Made by a program: the position numbers and the translations under genes
In this document: piece after piece, positions 1 through 8,021 of the stretch
How the letters are laid out: each line of letters opens with the position of its first letter
Numbering within the stretch: the stretch's first letter is position 1
The notes under the pieces: generated by a model
What the model saw: only the letters and a program-made list of their open reading frames with translations
Database searches by the model: none
What the model was told of the DNA's origin: nothing
From: Prauserella cavernicola
GTDB taxonomy: Bacteria > Actinomycetota > Actinomycetes > Mycobacteriales > Pseudonocardiaceae
Assembly: GCF_016595675.1 (NCBI RefSeq)
Contig: NZ_JAENJH010000002.1
Location: forward strand, 1,054,001-1,118,000
Length of the DNA: 64,000 nt
Direction of reading: 5' to 3'

Positions 1-2
1 TC

Positions 3-83
3 CGCGAGTACATCGAGAGCGGCGAGATCGTCGGGGCGGCCTCACAGGTGGGGCTCTTGCACGTACTCGCGTTCGGCCGTTAG
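3..83 (+). CDS. C-terminal fragment of an unidentified protein (cut by left edge)
   Basis: An open frame enters from the left edge and ends at TAG 81-83. The visible 26 residues read REYIESGEIVGAASQVGLLH and then VLAFGR. The segment looks like a short acidic helix followed by a hydrophobic helix, and could be the tail of a NUDIX-type hydrolase, but that is only an impression. Its stop overlaps the stop of the convergent regulator by three bases. Function cannot be assigned from this fragment. Confidence 0.4.
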   Translation, partial: REYIESGEIVGAASQVGLLHVLAFGR

Positions 84-1552
84 GCGGGCGGAGTAGCGAG
101 GCCGGCGCGGCCCATCTGCGTGTAGAGCGCGCACACGTCGGCGTGTCCGCGATACGGGCTCAGCCGGCGGCCGACGTCGGCGAGGTACTCGGCGCCGCGG
201 ACGGAGCGCACAGTGCGCGCCATGTGCATCGCGGCTCCGCCGGTGGTGCAGGCTTCCTCGACCCGGCCCTGATCGGCGAGTGTCGACGCGAGTAGAGCAG
301 TGTTGAACAACCTTCCGCGCTCGTACCCGTCGCTCATTTCGAGCGAGCGGCGTGCGAAGCGTTCGGCCTCACCCGGTCGGCCGAGTGCTCGGAAGGTGTG
401 TGCGAACTTGGCAGCAAGGTAGGCGGCGTCGAAGTAGTTCAGCCACTCTGGTCCGTCACTGCCGACCACCCGGCCGAATGCTCGCTCGGCGTCGTGCAGG
501 GCAGCGAAGCAGGCGGAGACGTTTCCCTGCATGGCGTGACCGTGCGCCTCCATTGCCGCGGCTTCGGCCGCGAGCGCAGGAAGACCGGATCGACGTGCGG
601 TTCGGCGGGCGGCAAGCGCCAGGTCGACGGCGGTGCCGGGCGAGTGGTCGAACGCGGCGTGGTGGCTCATGCCCGCCAACATCTCTGCCTCCAGCGCGTC
701 GTCGCCGGCATCCTGGCAGAGCTTGAGTGCTTCGCGGAGCCATCGGCGGCCGGCATCGCGTTTGCCGATGTCGTATGCGATCCAGCCAGCGAGCTGGTGC
801 ATTTCCGCGGCAGCCAGGAAGAGGTCGGCGCGGACGACGTCGGTGCCGACACCGTCTTGGAGCATGGGTTTCACGGTCACCGTCAGGTATTCCGAGACTG
901 TGGCGGCGGCGTGAGTGTGTCCTCCTCCGTAGCGGTTGTCGAGTCGGCGGAACACACCGGTCATCTCGCGGACGATCTTGATGTCGGTCTTTCCTAACGT
1001 GCGGCTCCGCTGGGTCGTCGTCGTGGCCGGTGCGCCGAGCAGAGAGGCGCCGACCAACGTCACGGTTGAGCTTGCCGCTTTGAGAAGTTGTCGACGCTGG
1101 ACGTTGTCACCTTCGCCGTCCTTCGTCGGCAGGCTAATCGAGGTCGGCTGCGACGATGACTCGTCCGCGGTATAGCCAACGGTGAACCACAGTTCGGACG
1201 GTGGGACGTGCAGGATCTCAGCCCACCGTTGCAGCTTGCGCAGGTCTGACGGTGCCTGCGCGTTCTCCTTCTCTAGTCTGCTCACCTGGACTTGGGACAT
1301 GCCGAGCCACCGGCCGAGCGTGGCTTGCGTGACCTGCGGCTTGTGCGCCTGCCGATAGGCCTTGAAGACGCGTCCGAAGTGCCGCGATGCCAGGGCATCG
1401 CGCAGGCTCTCTCGATCCCAGAAGTCGGTGCTGGGCCGAGCTGGCTCATTCCGAGCGGCCGCGAACCGGGAGCACGGACTGCATAGCTTGGCCCGCTGGT
1501 CCGCGGCGAGTCGTGCGCCGCACGCGCCGCAGCAGCGTCTCTGGTCGCTCAT
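80..1552 (-). CDS. XRE-family regulator with N-terminal zinc ribbon and C-terminal TPR-like region
   Basis: Predicted 490-residue transcription regulator. Residues 8-27 hold two CxxC pairs (C8/C11 and C24/C27), a small zinc-ribbon-like knuckle. A helix-turn-helix of the Cro/C1 type follows at about 70-95 (motif TLGRWLGMSQVQVSRLEKE). The rest is Ala/Leu-rich helical repeat, TPR-like, resembling the peptide- or metabolite-sensing regulators next to actinobacterial secondary-metabolite genes. The ATG at 1552 is chosen because GGGGA lies just upstream; the frame is open to 1810, and an ATG at 1564 is the alternative. It is divergent from the graspetide genes and is inferred to control them, probably at the palindrome at 1612-1632. 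Confidence 0.8.
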   Translation of the reverse strand: MSDQRRCCGACGARLAADQRAKLCSPCSRFAAARNEPARPSTDFWDRESLRDALASRHFGRVFKAYRQAHKPQVTQATLGRWLGMSQVQVSRLEKENAQAPSDLRKLQRWAEILHVPPSELWFTVGYTADESSSQPTSISLPTKDGEGDNVQRRQLLKAASSTVTLVGASLLGAPATTTTQRSRTLGKTDIKIVREMTGVFRRLDNRYGGGHTHAAATVSEYLTVTVKPMLQDGVGTDVVRADLFLAAAEMHQLAGWIAYDIGKRDAGRRWLREALKLCQDAGDDALEAEMLAGMSHHAAFDHSPGTAVDLALAARRTARRSGLPALAAEAAAMEAHGHAMQGNVSACFAALHDAERAFGRVVGSDGPEWLNYFDAAYLAAKFAHTFRALGRPGEAERFARRSLEMSDGYERGRLFNTALLASTLADQGRVEEACTTGGAAMHMARTVRSVRGAEYLADVGRRLSPYRGHADVCALYTQMGRAGLATPPA

Positions 1553-1611
1553 ACCGGTCCCCATCCCGATCAATTCGCAGTGTAGGTGATCTGCCACGGG
1601 TTGTGACGGTT

Positions 1612-1632
1612 CATATACCTGCGAGGTATATG
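1612..1632. promoter_or_regulatory. Perfect 9+3+9 palindrome, candidate operator
   Basis: The arms CATATACCT and AGGTATATG are exact reverse complements around GCG. The site is AT-rich for this genome and lies in the divergent region between the XRE regulator and the RiPP precursor. A second short palindrome, CGTATACG, lies at 1645-1652. The size suits a dimeric XRE protein. The assignment to the adjacent regulator is inference. Confidence 0.6.
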
Positions 1633-1767
1633 CGCTGAGTGCGCCGTATACGTCGGCGTCGTTTCCCTTGTCGGATTGAGCGTCGATGCTCGCGACACGT
1701 TTCGAAACTGCTCCAGCCCATTCGGGAGCCAGATAGCTGTTGACGGCAACAGAGGAGAGGAGCTCAG

Positions 1768-2097
1768 ATGTCGGATGCATCTTTCCAATTCGACACCGAC
1801 CCGTTCGCACCCTTCAGCGCACAGTTCGCGCTCTCGGGCACGACGACGCCGGGGTCGCGCGACGACACACCCTCGCGTGTGGGCGTGCGTCCGTGGGGGT
1901 TGCGGCGTGCTCGGCCGGCAGGCCCGGGTCGCGCTCTGCCGGCGTGGCGCTACGACCAGGGTGAGCAGAAGGCGGTTGCGCTTGAGGACGGCGTGCCGCT
2001 GATCGATCTTCCGGTCGCAGGCGATCCGACCGCGCACACGACATCGACGGTGGACGGCGAGGATGGGCCGAGCGCTGAGGACTGGATCAACGACTGA
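1768..2097 (+). CDS. Graspetide precursor peptide (ATP-grasp target RiPP)
   Basis: A 109-residue peptide preceded by a strong SD (GAGGAG). The N-terminal leader has DPFAPFSAQF (about 11-20) and the turn-forming RPWGLRRARP (41-50), resembling leaders of the SAV_5884-type ATP-grasp precursor family. The C-terminal 26 residues look like the core: hydroxy residues T88, T91, T92, S93 and T94, then D96-G97, E98, D99-G100, then acidic E104, D105 and D109. This order (Thr donors, Asp-Gly turn, acidic acceptors) fits side-chain ester crosslinks around an aspartimide-prone loop, as in fuscimiditide and amycolimiditide. The stop TGA overlaps the ATG of the maturase (ATGA), so translation is coupled. Crosslink positions are inferred. 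Confidence 0.8.
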   Translation: MSDASFQFDTDPFAPFSAQFALSGTTTPGSRDDTPSRVGVRPWGLRRARPAGPGRALPAWRYDQGEQKAVALEDGVPLIDLPVAGDPTAHTTSTVDGEDGPSAEDWIND

Positions 2098-3050
2098 TGA
2101 CGGTTCTCATCCTGGCGTCCGAGGACGACATCACCGCAGATCGGATGGTTCGCGCGCTCGAGGATCGAGGCGCGCCGGTGGCGCGCGTCGATACGGCGTG
2201 GTTTCCGCAGCGGGCGAGTGTTCGGGCGGAACTGCGTGGTGGGCGCTGGGCGGGGAGCCTGACCGCCGGCGGGCGGCGAATCGAATTCAAGGCGCTGCGG
2301 TCGATCTGGTACCGCAGCCCCTCGGCGTTCCGGTTCCACGCCGAGATGTCGCCGACCGAGAGGCGCTGGGCGATGTCCGAGGCCAAGTACAGCCTGGGTG
2401 GGATTCTGGCGTCACTGCCGGTGTTGTGGGTGAACCACCCGAGCCGCAACGCGGACGCGGCGTACAAGCCGGTGCAGCTGGCGACAGCGGCGTCGTGCGG
2501 GCTGAAGGTGCCGAAAACGCTCATCACCAATCAGGCGAATGCGGTGCGCTCGTTCGCAGCCGGCCCGATGGTGTCGAAGGCGCTCGGCGCCGCGGCTATC
2601 GTGGAAGAAGGCGGGCGAAAAACGACTTTCACGACGCGTGTCGGACCGGCCGATCTGGAAGATCTACGCGGTGTCGAGCGCACTGCTCACCAGTTCCAGC
2701 AGTGGGTTCCGAAGGATGTCGACGCGCGGGTCATCGTGGTTGGCGAGCATGTTTTCGCCGCGAGCATCATCGCCGGCAGCGCCGAAAGCCGGCTCGACTG
2801 GCGCGCCGACTACGGAGCCCTGCGCTACGAACTCGTCGCCCCGCCAATAGACGTGGTGGCCGGGGTGCGTCGCTACTGTGCAGAACTCGGCCTCGTATAC
2901 GGCGCTTTCGACTTCGTGGTGCGCCCCGACGGAGGTTGGGTGTTCTTGGAATGCAACGCAGGCGGTCAGTATGGATGGATCGAGGATGCCCTCGGCGCGC
3001 CGATCACCGCGACGCTGGCGGAGTTGCTCGCGAGGGGAGTGGAGACGTGA
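2097..3050 (+). CDS. ATP-grasp peptide maturase (graspetide ester/amide synthetase)
   Basis: A 317-residue ATP-grasp enzyme expected to activate Asp/Glu side chains of the precursor as acyl phosphates and join them to Thr/Ser (or Lys) side chains. Visible family marks are WYRSPSAFRF (about 73-82) in the N-terminal domain, AYKPVQL near 123-129, the nucleotide-binding stretch FQQWVPKDVDARVIVVGEH (about 200-218), and the C-terminal metal/ATP loop ECNAGGQYGWIE (about 293-304) with its Glu and Asn. The length matches SAV_5884/MvdD-like maturases. It starts inside the stop of the precursor gene and its own TGA overlaps the GTG of the methyltransferase, so the three genes form one translationally coupled unit. 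Confidence 0.9.
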   Translation: MTVLILASEDDITADRMVRALEDRGAPVARVDTAWFPQRASVRAELRGGRWAGSLTAGGRRIEFKALRSIWYRSPSAFRFHAEMSPTERRWAMSEAKYSLGGILASLPVLWVNHPSRNADAAYKPVQLATAASCGLKVPKTLITNQANAVRSFAAGPMVSKALGAAAIVEEGGRKTTFTTRVGPADLEDLRGVERTAHQFQQWVPKDVDARVIVVGEHVFAASIIAGSAESRLDWRADYGALRYELVAPPIDVVAGVRRYCAELGLVYGAFDFVVRPDGGWVFLECNAGGQYGWIEDALGAPITATLAELLARGVET

Positions 3051-4207
3051 CGGTATCGGACGGCATGTGGCGTGAACACGCGCGCAAGCTCGGAGAGCGG
3101 GTCGCGGCCGATGGCGTACTAACCGATCCCATGTGGCGGGCCGCACTCGAGGGAGTGCCGCGACACGTGTTCGTCCCGCACTTCTTCGAACAGAGGCGAG
3201 ACGGCTCTTGGGCGAAGAAGGGCGTGGGCGATGCGGGGTGGCTCGAGACTGTCTACAGCGATCGGCCACTCGTGACAGCGCTTGCGCGGACCGAGTCCGG
3301 CAACTCGGTGACCGTGTCGTCGTCGACAAAACCGGGACTCATGGTGCGGATGCTCGAGGCACTCGAGTTGCGCGACGGACACCGCGTGCTCGAGATCGGA
3401 ACAGGCACCGGTTACAACGCGGGCCTACTGGCGCACCGTCTTGGCGACGCGTGCGTGTTCTCGGTAGACATCGGCGCCGGGCTGGTCGACGCCGCGCGTG
3501 AGCGTCTTGCCGACCTCGGGTACGCGCCCACACTGGCGGCGACCGACGGAACGGCCGGCCTACCGGATGCGGCACCGTTCGACCGCATCATCGCGACGTG
3601 CTCGGTGCCGGCAGTGCCGTGGACGTGGGCGAGGCAGGTACGTGACGGAGGCCTGGTGCTCGTCGACGTCAAACGCGGCTCGCACGCGGGCAACCTGGTT
3701 CGATTGAGGCGTATCGGTGACCGGCTCGAGGGCCGGTTCTCGCCTCGGTGGGCGGGGTTCATGGCGATGCGCGCGACCGACACGGCGCCGTCGTCCGAGC
3801 AGGCCCGCAAGATCGACCTCGACAATGGCTTGCGGTCAACCACGACGCTCGATGCCGAGCCGTGGACGAATGCCCTGCCGTGGTTTCTGGCACAGTCACA
3901 GCTACCTCGGCGGGTCGTGTTCGGTTACCGCGGCAGGAACGGCGCGCAGTGGGCGACCTTCACCGGCGACGATGGGTCGTGGTGCGCGATCGCGCTCGAC
4001 TCGGACGAAAGGGGTGCGCGGGAGGTTCGCTACGGAGGACCGGTGAGAATCTGGGAACAGTTCGAACGGGTACACACCATGTGGGACACGCTCGGCAGAC
4101 CGGGCTGGGATCGTTTCGGTCTGACCGTTACGCCCGATGGGTTCCACCAGATGTGGCTGGACGAGCCCGACGGGCCCTTCCGGTGGTCGCTGCCTCCGCT
4201 GCCGTAG
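3047..4207 (+). CDS. PIMT-like O-methyltransferase of an ATP-grasp peptide maturase system
   Basis: A 386-residue SAM-dependent enzyme starting at GTG 3047 in a GTGA overlap. The front half is a protein-L-isoaspartate O-methyltransferase fold: STKPGLMVRMLEAL (PIMT-like substrate loop) and the SAM motif VLEIGTGTGYNAG (about 112-124), followed by VFSVDI. About 170 extra C-terminal residues replace the usual short PIMT tail, as in the methyltransferases paired with ATP-grasp maturases. In characterised relatives the enzyme methylates an Asp side chain of the crosslinked peptide, which then cyclises to aspartimide. The Asp-Gly sites in the neighbouring precursor fit that role. No export or protease gene follows. 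Confidence 0.88.
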   Translation: MTVSDGMWREHARKLGERVAADGVLTDPMWRAALEGVPRHVFVPHFFEQRRDGSWAKKGVGDAGWLETVYSDRPLVTALARTESGNSVTVSSSTKPGLMVRMLEALELRDGHRVLEIGTGTGYNAGLLAHRLGDACVFSVDIGAGLVDAARERLADLGYAPTLAATDGTAGLPDAAPFDRIIATCSVPAVPWTWARQVRDGGLVLVDVKRGSHAGNLVRLRRIGDRLEGRFSPRWAGFMAMRATDTAPSSEQARKIDLDNGLRSTTTLDAEPWTNALPWFLAQSQLPRRVVFGYRGRNGAQWATFTGDDGSWCAIALDSDERGAREVRYGGPVRIWEQFERVHTMWDTLGRPGWDRFGLTVTPDGFHQMWLDEPDGPFRWSLPPLP

Positions 4208-4223
4208 CTAGCCAGGCCCTGGG

Positions 4224-4589
4224 CTAACGGGCTCGCCAGCCCAGCCTGAGGATCGCCTGCGTCAGTTCGTGGTACGCGGGCCGGACGTCCTCGGCGTAGC
4301 GGTCGAGCCACTCGCCGCGCGCCGAGGCCGTCGGTTCCGGCGGGGCGCCCAGTTCCAGCCACGACAGCCGCGAGACGTTGTCGTTCGCCATGCGCCACCA
4401 GCGGTTGGCGCGCTCGGTCATCGCCTGTTCCCGTTTGGCCGCCGTGGTCACCGCGTCGGCCCTTGCCGCGATCTCGCCGGTGAGTTGTTCGGTGCGTTCG
4501 AGTTCCCACGTGCGCAGGTCCTCGGCCGCCTTGCGCGCGAGGCCGACGATCTCCTTGTACCGCATCGCGGCGGTCGGTTCGTCACTCAT
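4224..4589 (-). CDS. Small coiled-coil protein, last gene of the FtsK-like operon
   Basis: A 121-residue acidic/basic helical protein with no recognised domain. Residues 8-75 (MRYKEIVGLARKAAEDL through NRWWRMAND) form a probable long coiled coil; the C-terminal part contains WLDRYAEDVRPAYHE. Its start overlaps the 3' end of the FtsK-like ATPase gene by 8 bases, so the two are translationally coupled. By position it may be an adaptor or substrate of the ATPase. Function unknown. It faces the graspetide methyltransferase gene convergently with only 16 bases between the stops. Confidence 0.7.
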   Translation of the reverse strand: MSDEPTAAMRYKEIVGLARKAAEDLRTWELERTEQLTGEIAARADAVTTAAKREQAMTERANRWWRMANDNVSRLSWLELGAPPEPTASARGEWLDRYAEDVRPAYHELTQAILRLGWRAR

Positions 4590-7341
4590 CGGAGCTCTCC
4601 GGACGGTTGAAGGGGATGACCACTTCCGGCGACGAATGGGTGGTGCGGTCGAAGAACAGCGCGCGGTCGGGCCTCGGCGACCAGTGCACGACCTGCCCCG
4701 CGCAGAACGGTGCCAGCTCGTTGCCCTGAACGTCGAGCGCGGCCCACGCGCCGATGTCGTCGGTGCCTGCGAAGCCGAGGGTGTCCTTGAGCCGCGCGAT
4801 GCCCCGCCACCAGCCGAGCACGTGCAGCCCGTGCGCGGGGCCCTGCTTGAGCAGCGTCCGCAGGTGGTCGAGTCCGCTCTGCTTGCCGGGTTCCTTGGCC
4901 TCCAGCGCGGGCAGTGCCGCGTCCACCCCGTAGAGGACCATGATGCGCGCGGTTCCCAGCCCGGCGAGGTTCGCGGCGGTGGTGGTGACCACTCCGGTGA
5001 GCTCGTCGGGGGCGATGAGGCCGGCCTTGTGGCCCTCGGCGACGAGCCGGTCGGTGAGTTCCCTCGCGGCGGGCACGCACCGCTCGACCGGGCAGCACAG
5101 CACGAACTCGACGTCGCCCTGCTGGTACTGGCGTGCCAGCGAACGGGCGGCGGAGTCCAGAATCGACAGTGCTTCCTTCGTGGACGTGCCCAGCACGGCC
5201 AGATGCCTGCCCGGTGCGCCCGAGAGCTCCACGCTGTGCGCGGTGTCGGCGACGTCGATCGACTGGCCGACGAGCGCGCGCGGCCGTTCGGCCAGGCCCA
5301 GCGACGTGAACGCCGCCGACTCCTCCAGCAGCGGTGCGTGTGCGCCGTCGAAGAGCCGGGGCTGGCCGTGCCCGGCGTAGGCCTGCCACAGCTCGCGCTG
5401 CAACGCGGGGAACACGCCCTTCGCGCTGGCGTCGGGGACGTGCGCGAGCTGGTTGCCGTGCGCGATGCCGGAGTCGTGGTTGATCACCGAGTGCCACTTC
5501 GGCGCGGCGACGGCGGCCTGGTTGGTGTCGGCGAGCACCCTGCGGGCCTTCGGCATCGCGATGCGCAGCGTGCACTGCTCGAACACGGCAGGCTTGCCCC
5601 AGAACGCGTCGATGCCCGCGATGTCCTGGCTCGCCAGTATCAAATGGATGCCCTGCGAGCGGCCTCGCCTGGCGAGGTCCTCCAGCAGCGAGGTTGCCAG
5701 TGCGGTCACCGTGTCGCGGCCCGCGAAGAGGTACTGGAACTCGTCGATCACGGCGACGATGCGCGGCCAGTGCCCGGCTGGATCCTGTTCGCGCAGTTCG
5801 GAGAGGTTGGTGACCTCGTGTTCCTTGGCCGCGGCCGAGCGCCTGCGCAGCTCGTCGGCGAGGAAGCGCAGCAGCGCCAGTCCGAACTCGCGGTCGGTGT
5901 TGATGTTGACGCCGACCAGCCGCGCGTGCGGTAGCCAGCTCTCGTCCTTGCGGCCGGGCGCCAGTCCCGCGAACGAGACGCCCTCCTTGAAGTCCAGCAG
6001 GTACAGCGCGAGCTCGTCGGGCGAGTACCGCGCGGTGAGGCTGCCGAGCAGCGCGTAGAGGAAGTTCGTCTTGCCCGATCCGCTCGGGCCGCCGATCAGC
6101 GCGTGCGGGGTGGCGTCGCCGATCACGACCTCGACGGGCTCGCCCTCGTAGAACCCCACGGGCGCGCGCAGCTCCCGCGCCGCGCTCTCCCGCCCGTACT
6201 CGGTGGGCAGCAGGTCGCCGAACGAGCGCGGCCCGCCCTGTTTGGCGACCAGTGCTTCCGCGATGCGGTGCGCGGCCGTGGTGACCTGGCCCGACGGCAG
6301 CGGTGGATCGAGCGTGACCACCAGGTCGGAGCCGGTCATGCTCGAGATCGCGCGCCGCTCGTCGAGCAGGCTGATCGTCTCGACCGAGCCGCCCAGCACG
6401 GTCGGCACGTCCACGAGCACCAGCGAGATCCCCGCGTCGAGCGCACCGCTCGCCACGCGCCGCAGGTCGCGGATCTGCTCGGGGTGCAGGTCCTCGCCGT
6501 TGCCGTAGAGCACGGCGATCCGCCACGGCTCGGCGCGCTTGCCCGTCGCGGCGCGCATCGCCCGCAGCGAGGGGAAACCGGCCTGCATCGTGTTGCTGTG
6601 GATGCGGCGGATGTGCCCGGCGAACTCGTCGAGCAGGTCGACCAGGCGCGTCGGGTCGTGCACGGTGACCGCGCTGGTGCGGCTCAGCGCGTAGAAGCTC
6701 GGCAGCACCGCGGTGAGCTGGCCGACGTCCCACAGGTGGATCTTCACGGCGCCGGGCTCGAACGTGCTGAGCACGCGCATCAGCACGTTCTCCACCAGCG
6801 CGTCCACGGACTGCCTTGTGCCGGGCGCCGAGGTGATCGCGAGGTGCGACTCGTCGAGCAGCGGCACGGCGACGTCGAAGCTCAGCTCCGTGCCCGCGGT
6901 CCGACCGGCCGTCGAACCATCCACTGTGGAGTAGCCGATGCGCCAGAGCTCGGGCGCCGTGATGCCCGGCGAGTTGCCGACCCTGCCGAGCCAGTCACCC
7001 GGAGGACGTCCGGCGGGGCCCGGCGCGCTCGCCGCGACGAGCTCGCGCAGCCGGTTGGGGCCGTCGGCCCACTCGCGGTAGAACTCGGCGCGGACGCTGC
7101 GCAGCCAGGACACCACGCCCGGCATGGCGGGATCGCTCGCGTGCTCGGTGACCTTGGGGTCGTGCGCGGCCCGCTCCGTGCCCACCCTGACGATGAGCTG
7201 CTCGAGCTGGGCCTTGGCCAGTTCGAACTCGGCCGCGGTGCGGGCGTTGCGCGCAGCGCCGAGGGCCAGGCCGATCTGCTGCCTCAGGTGATCGAGCGCG
7301 GTCGTCACCCGGGCGCGTTGCTCGCCTGCCCTCCTGCCCAT
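4582..7341 (-). CDS. Soluble FtsK/SpoIIIE-family ATPase
   Basis: 919 residues. An N-terminal coiled region (1-90) precedes a RecA-like module with no Walker A (about 170-360), then a canonical FtsK/SpoIIIE domain with Walker A GGPSGSGKTN (about 413-422) and Walker B VIDEFQYLF (about 527-535), then a second degenerate module (about 690-900). The three-module plan recalls the EccC motor of type VII secretion, but I see no transmembrane segments and only the middle module keeps nucleotide-binding residues. It lies in an operon with two small helical proteins upstream and a coiled-coil protein downstream. It could be a DNA or protein translocase; substrate unknown. Confidence 0.85.
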   Translation of the reverse strand: MGRRAGEQRARVTTALDHLRQQIGLALGAARNARTAAEFELAKAQLEQLIVRVGTERAAHDPKVTEHASDPAMPGVVSWLRSVRAEFYREWADGPNRLRELVAASAPGPAGRPPGDWLGRVGNSPGITAPELWRIGYSTVDGSTAGRTAGTELSFDVAVPLLDESHLAITSAPGTRQSVDALVENVLMRVLSTFEPGAVKIHLWDVGQLTAVLPSFYALSRTSAVTVHDPTRLVDLLDEFAGHIRRIHSNTMQAGFPSLRAMRAATGKRAEPWRIAVLYGNGEDLHPEQIRDLRRVASGALDAGISLVLVDVPTVLGGSVETISLLDERRAISSMTGSDLVVTLDPPLPSGQVTTAAHRIAEALVAKQGGPRSFGDLLPTEYGRESAARELRAPVGFYEGEPVEVVIGDATPHALIGGPSGSGKTNFLYALLGSLTARYSPDELALYLLDFKEGVSFAGLAPGRKDESWLPHARLVGVNINTDREFGLALLRFLADELRRRSAAAKEHEVTNLSELREQDPAGHWPRIVAVIDEFQYLFAGRDTVTALATSLLEDLARRGRSQGIHLILASQDIAGIDAFWGKPAVFEQCTLRIAMPKARRVLADTNQAAVAAPKWHSVINHDSGIAHGNQLAHVPDASAKGVFPALQRELWQAYAGHGQPRLFDGAHAPLLEESAAFTSLGLAERPRALVGQSIDVADTAHSVELSGAPGRHLAVLGTSTKEALSILDSAARSLARQYQQGDVEFVLCCPVERCVPAARELTDRLVAEGHKAGLIAPDELTGVVTTTAANLAGLGTARIMVLYGVDAALPALEAKEPGKQSGLDHLRTLLKQGPAHGLHVLGWWRGIARLKDTLGFAGTDDIGAWAALDVQGNELAPFCAGQVVHWSPRPDRALFFDRTTHSSPEVVIPFNRPESSDE

Positions 7342-7348
7342 GCGTTGC

Positions 7349-7594
7349 CTACAGCCTCGCCTCGTAGTGGTTCAGCAGGTCGTCGGCGCCAGCCAGCCGG
7401 CCGCTGTCATTGTCGAGTTGTTCGAAGGCGCGGGGCAACTGCGGGGGCAGCCACGGCTGGGCCTGGGTCTGGACATCGGCCAGCGCCCGGCGGTACTCCT
7501 CCAGCAGTTCCTTCGCCCGATCGGTGTGGACGCGGGCGTCGGTGAGCCCGCTGTGCACCTGAGCGAGCGACTGGCGCAGCTGGTCGAACGACAT
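7349..7594 (-). CDS. Small helical protein of the FtsK-like operon
   Basis: An 81-residue protein, almost entirely helical by composition, with a proline break QPWLPPQLP near residues 46-54 that suggests a helical hairpin. It is about the size of a WXG100 protein but has no WxG motif. The gene lies 3 bases downstream of the 86-residue gene and 7 bases upstream of the ATPase, so co-expression is very likely. Its end NHYEARL resembles the ENYSARL end of its upstream neighbour, suggesting a paralogous pair with a shared C-terminal signal. Function unknown. Confidence 0.72.
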   Translation of the reverse strand: MSFDQLRQSLAQVHSGLTDARVHTDRAKELLEEYRRALADVQTQAQPWLPPQLPRAFEQLDNDSGRLAGADDLLNHYEARL

Positions 7595-7597
7595 CGG

Positions 7598-7858
7598 CTA
7601 CAGCCGCGCCGAGTAGTTCTCGGCGGAAGAGATGCAGGCCTGGATGGTGCTCTGCGTGCCGTTGATGCCCTGCAGCGCCTCGGCGAGCAGACCGTGAGCC
7701 TGGTTCACCTCTTGCTGCGTGCTGCCGGACGTCGCCATGGAAAGGGTCTGCTGGGCTTCCTCGATCGACTGGGCAGCCTGCTGAAGGGCGGCAATGCCAG
7801 CGGAAGCCTTCTCGTTCGCGAGGGCGATCCCCGCGCGGATCTCTTCCACTCCGGGCAT
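7598..7858 (-). CDS. Small helical protein, first gene of the FtsK-like operon
   Basis: An 86-residue Ala/Gln-rich protein starting at ATG 7858, chosen because AAGGAG sits 8 bases upstream; the frame is open to 7888. Two helices (about 5-45 and 50-85) are split by SGSTQQ, giving a WXG100-like size and fold prediction without a WxG motif. The C-terminus ENYSARL is echoed by NHYEARL in the next gene. In type VII systems such paired small proteins are motor substrates, and the same role with the FtsK-like ATPase is plausible but unproven. The region 7859-7973 upstream would contain the operon promoter. Confidence 0.72.
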   Translation of the reverse strand: MPGVEEIRAGIALANEKASAGIAALQQAAQSIEEAQQTLSMATSGSTQQEVNQAHGLLAEALQGINGTQSTIQACISSAENYSARL

Positions 7859-7973
7859 GGGGCGGACTCCTTGAGGAAGTCGGGTCAATCGGTATCAAAC
7901 CTAGCGTGACCGATCGACTCCGGACAGATGAAGGTAGGGGGACGTGCTGATTACTCTGTGCGCCCGTCTAATA

Positions 7974-8008
7974 CAGAACGCCGGAACCCGAGGGGTTCCG
8001 GCGTTCTG
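7974..8008 (-). terminator. Terminator-like hairpin downstream of tRNA-Ser
   Basis: A perfect 16-bp inverted repeat (arms 7974-7989 and 7993-8008, three-base loop) lies 14 bases beyond the 3' end of the tRNA-Ser gene. There is no clear U-tract, as is usual for actinobacterial intrinsic terminators. Confidence 0.7.
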
Positions 8009-8021
8009 CTCGTTCGAAGCG

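Noticed and set aside
80..4207. Defence or toxin-antitoxin reading of the first cluster because of the XRE gene
   Set aside because: The ATP-grasp plus PIMT-like pair and the precursor core fit RiPP biosynthesis better; no nuclease or toxin motif is seen.
4378..5934. Plus-strand 518-codon frame over the FtsK-like gene
   Set aside because: It is antisense to a clear ATPase domain and has Arg/Val-rich shadow composition typical of GC-rich opposite frames.
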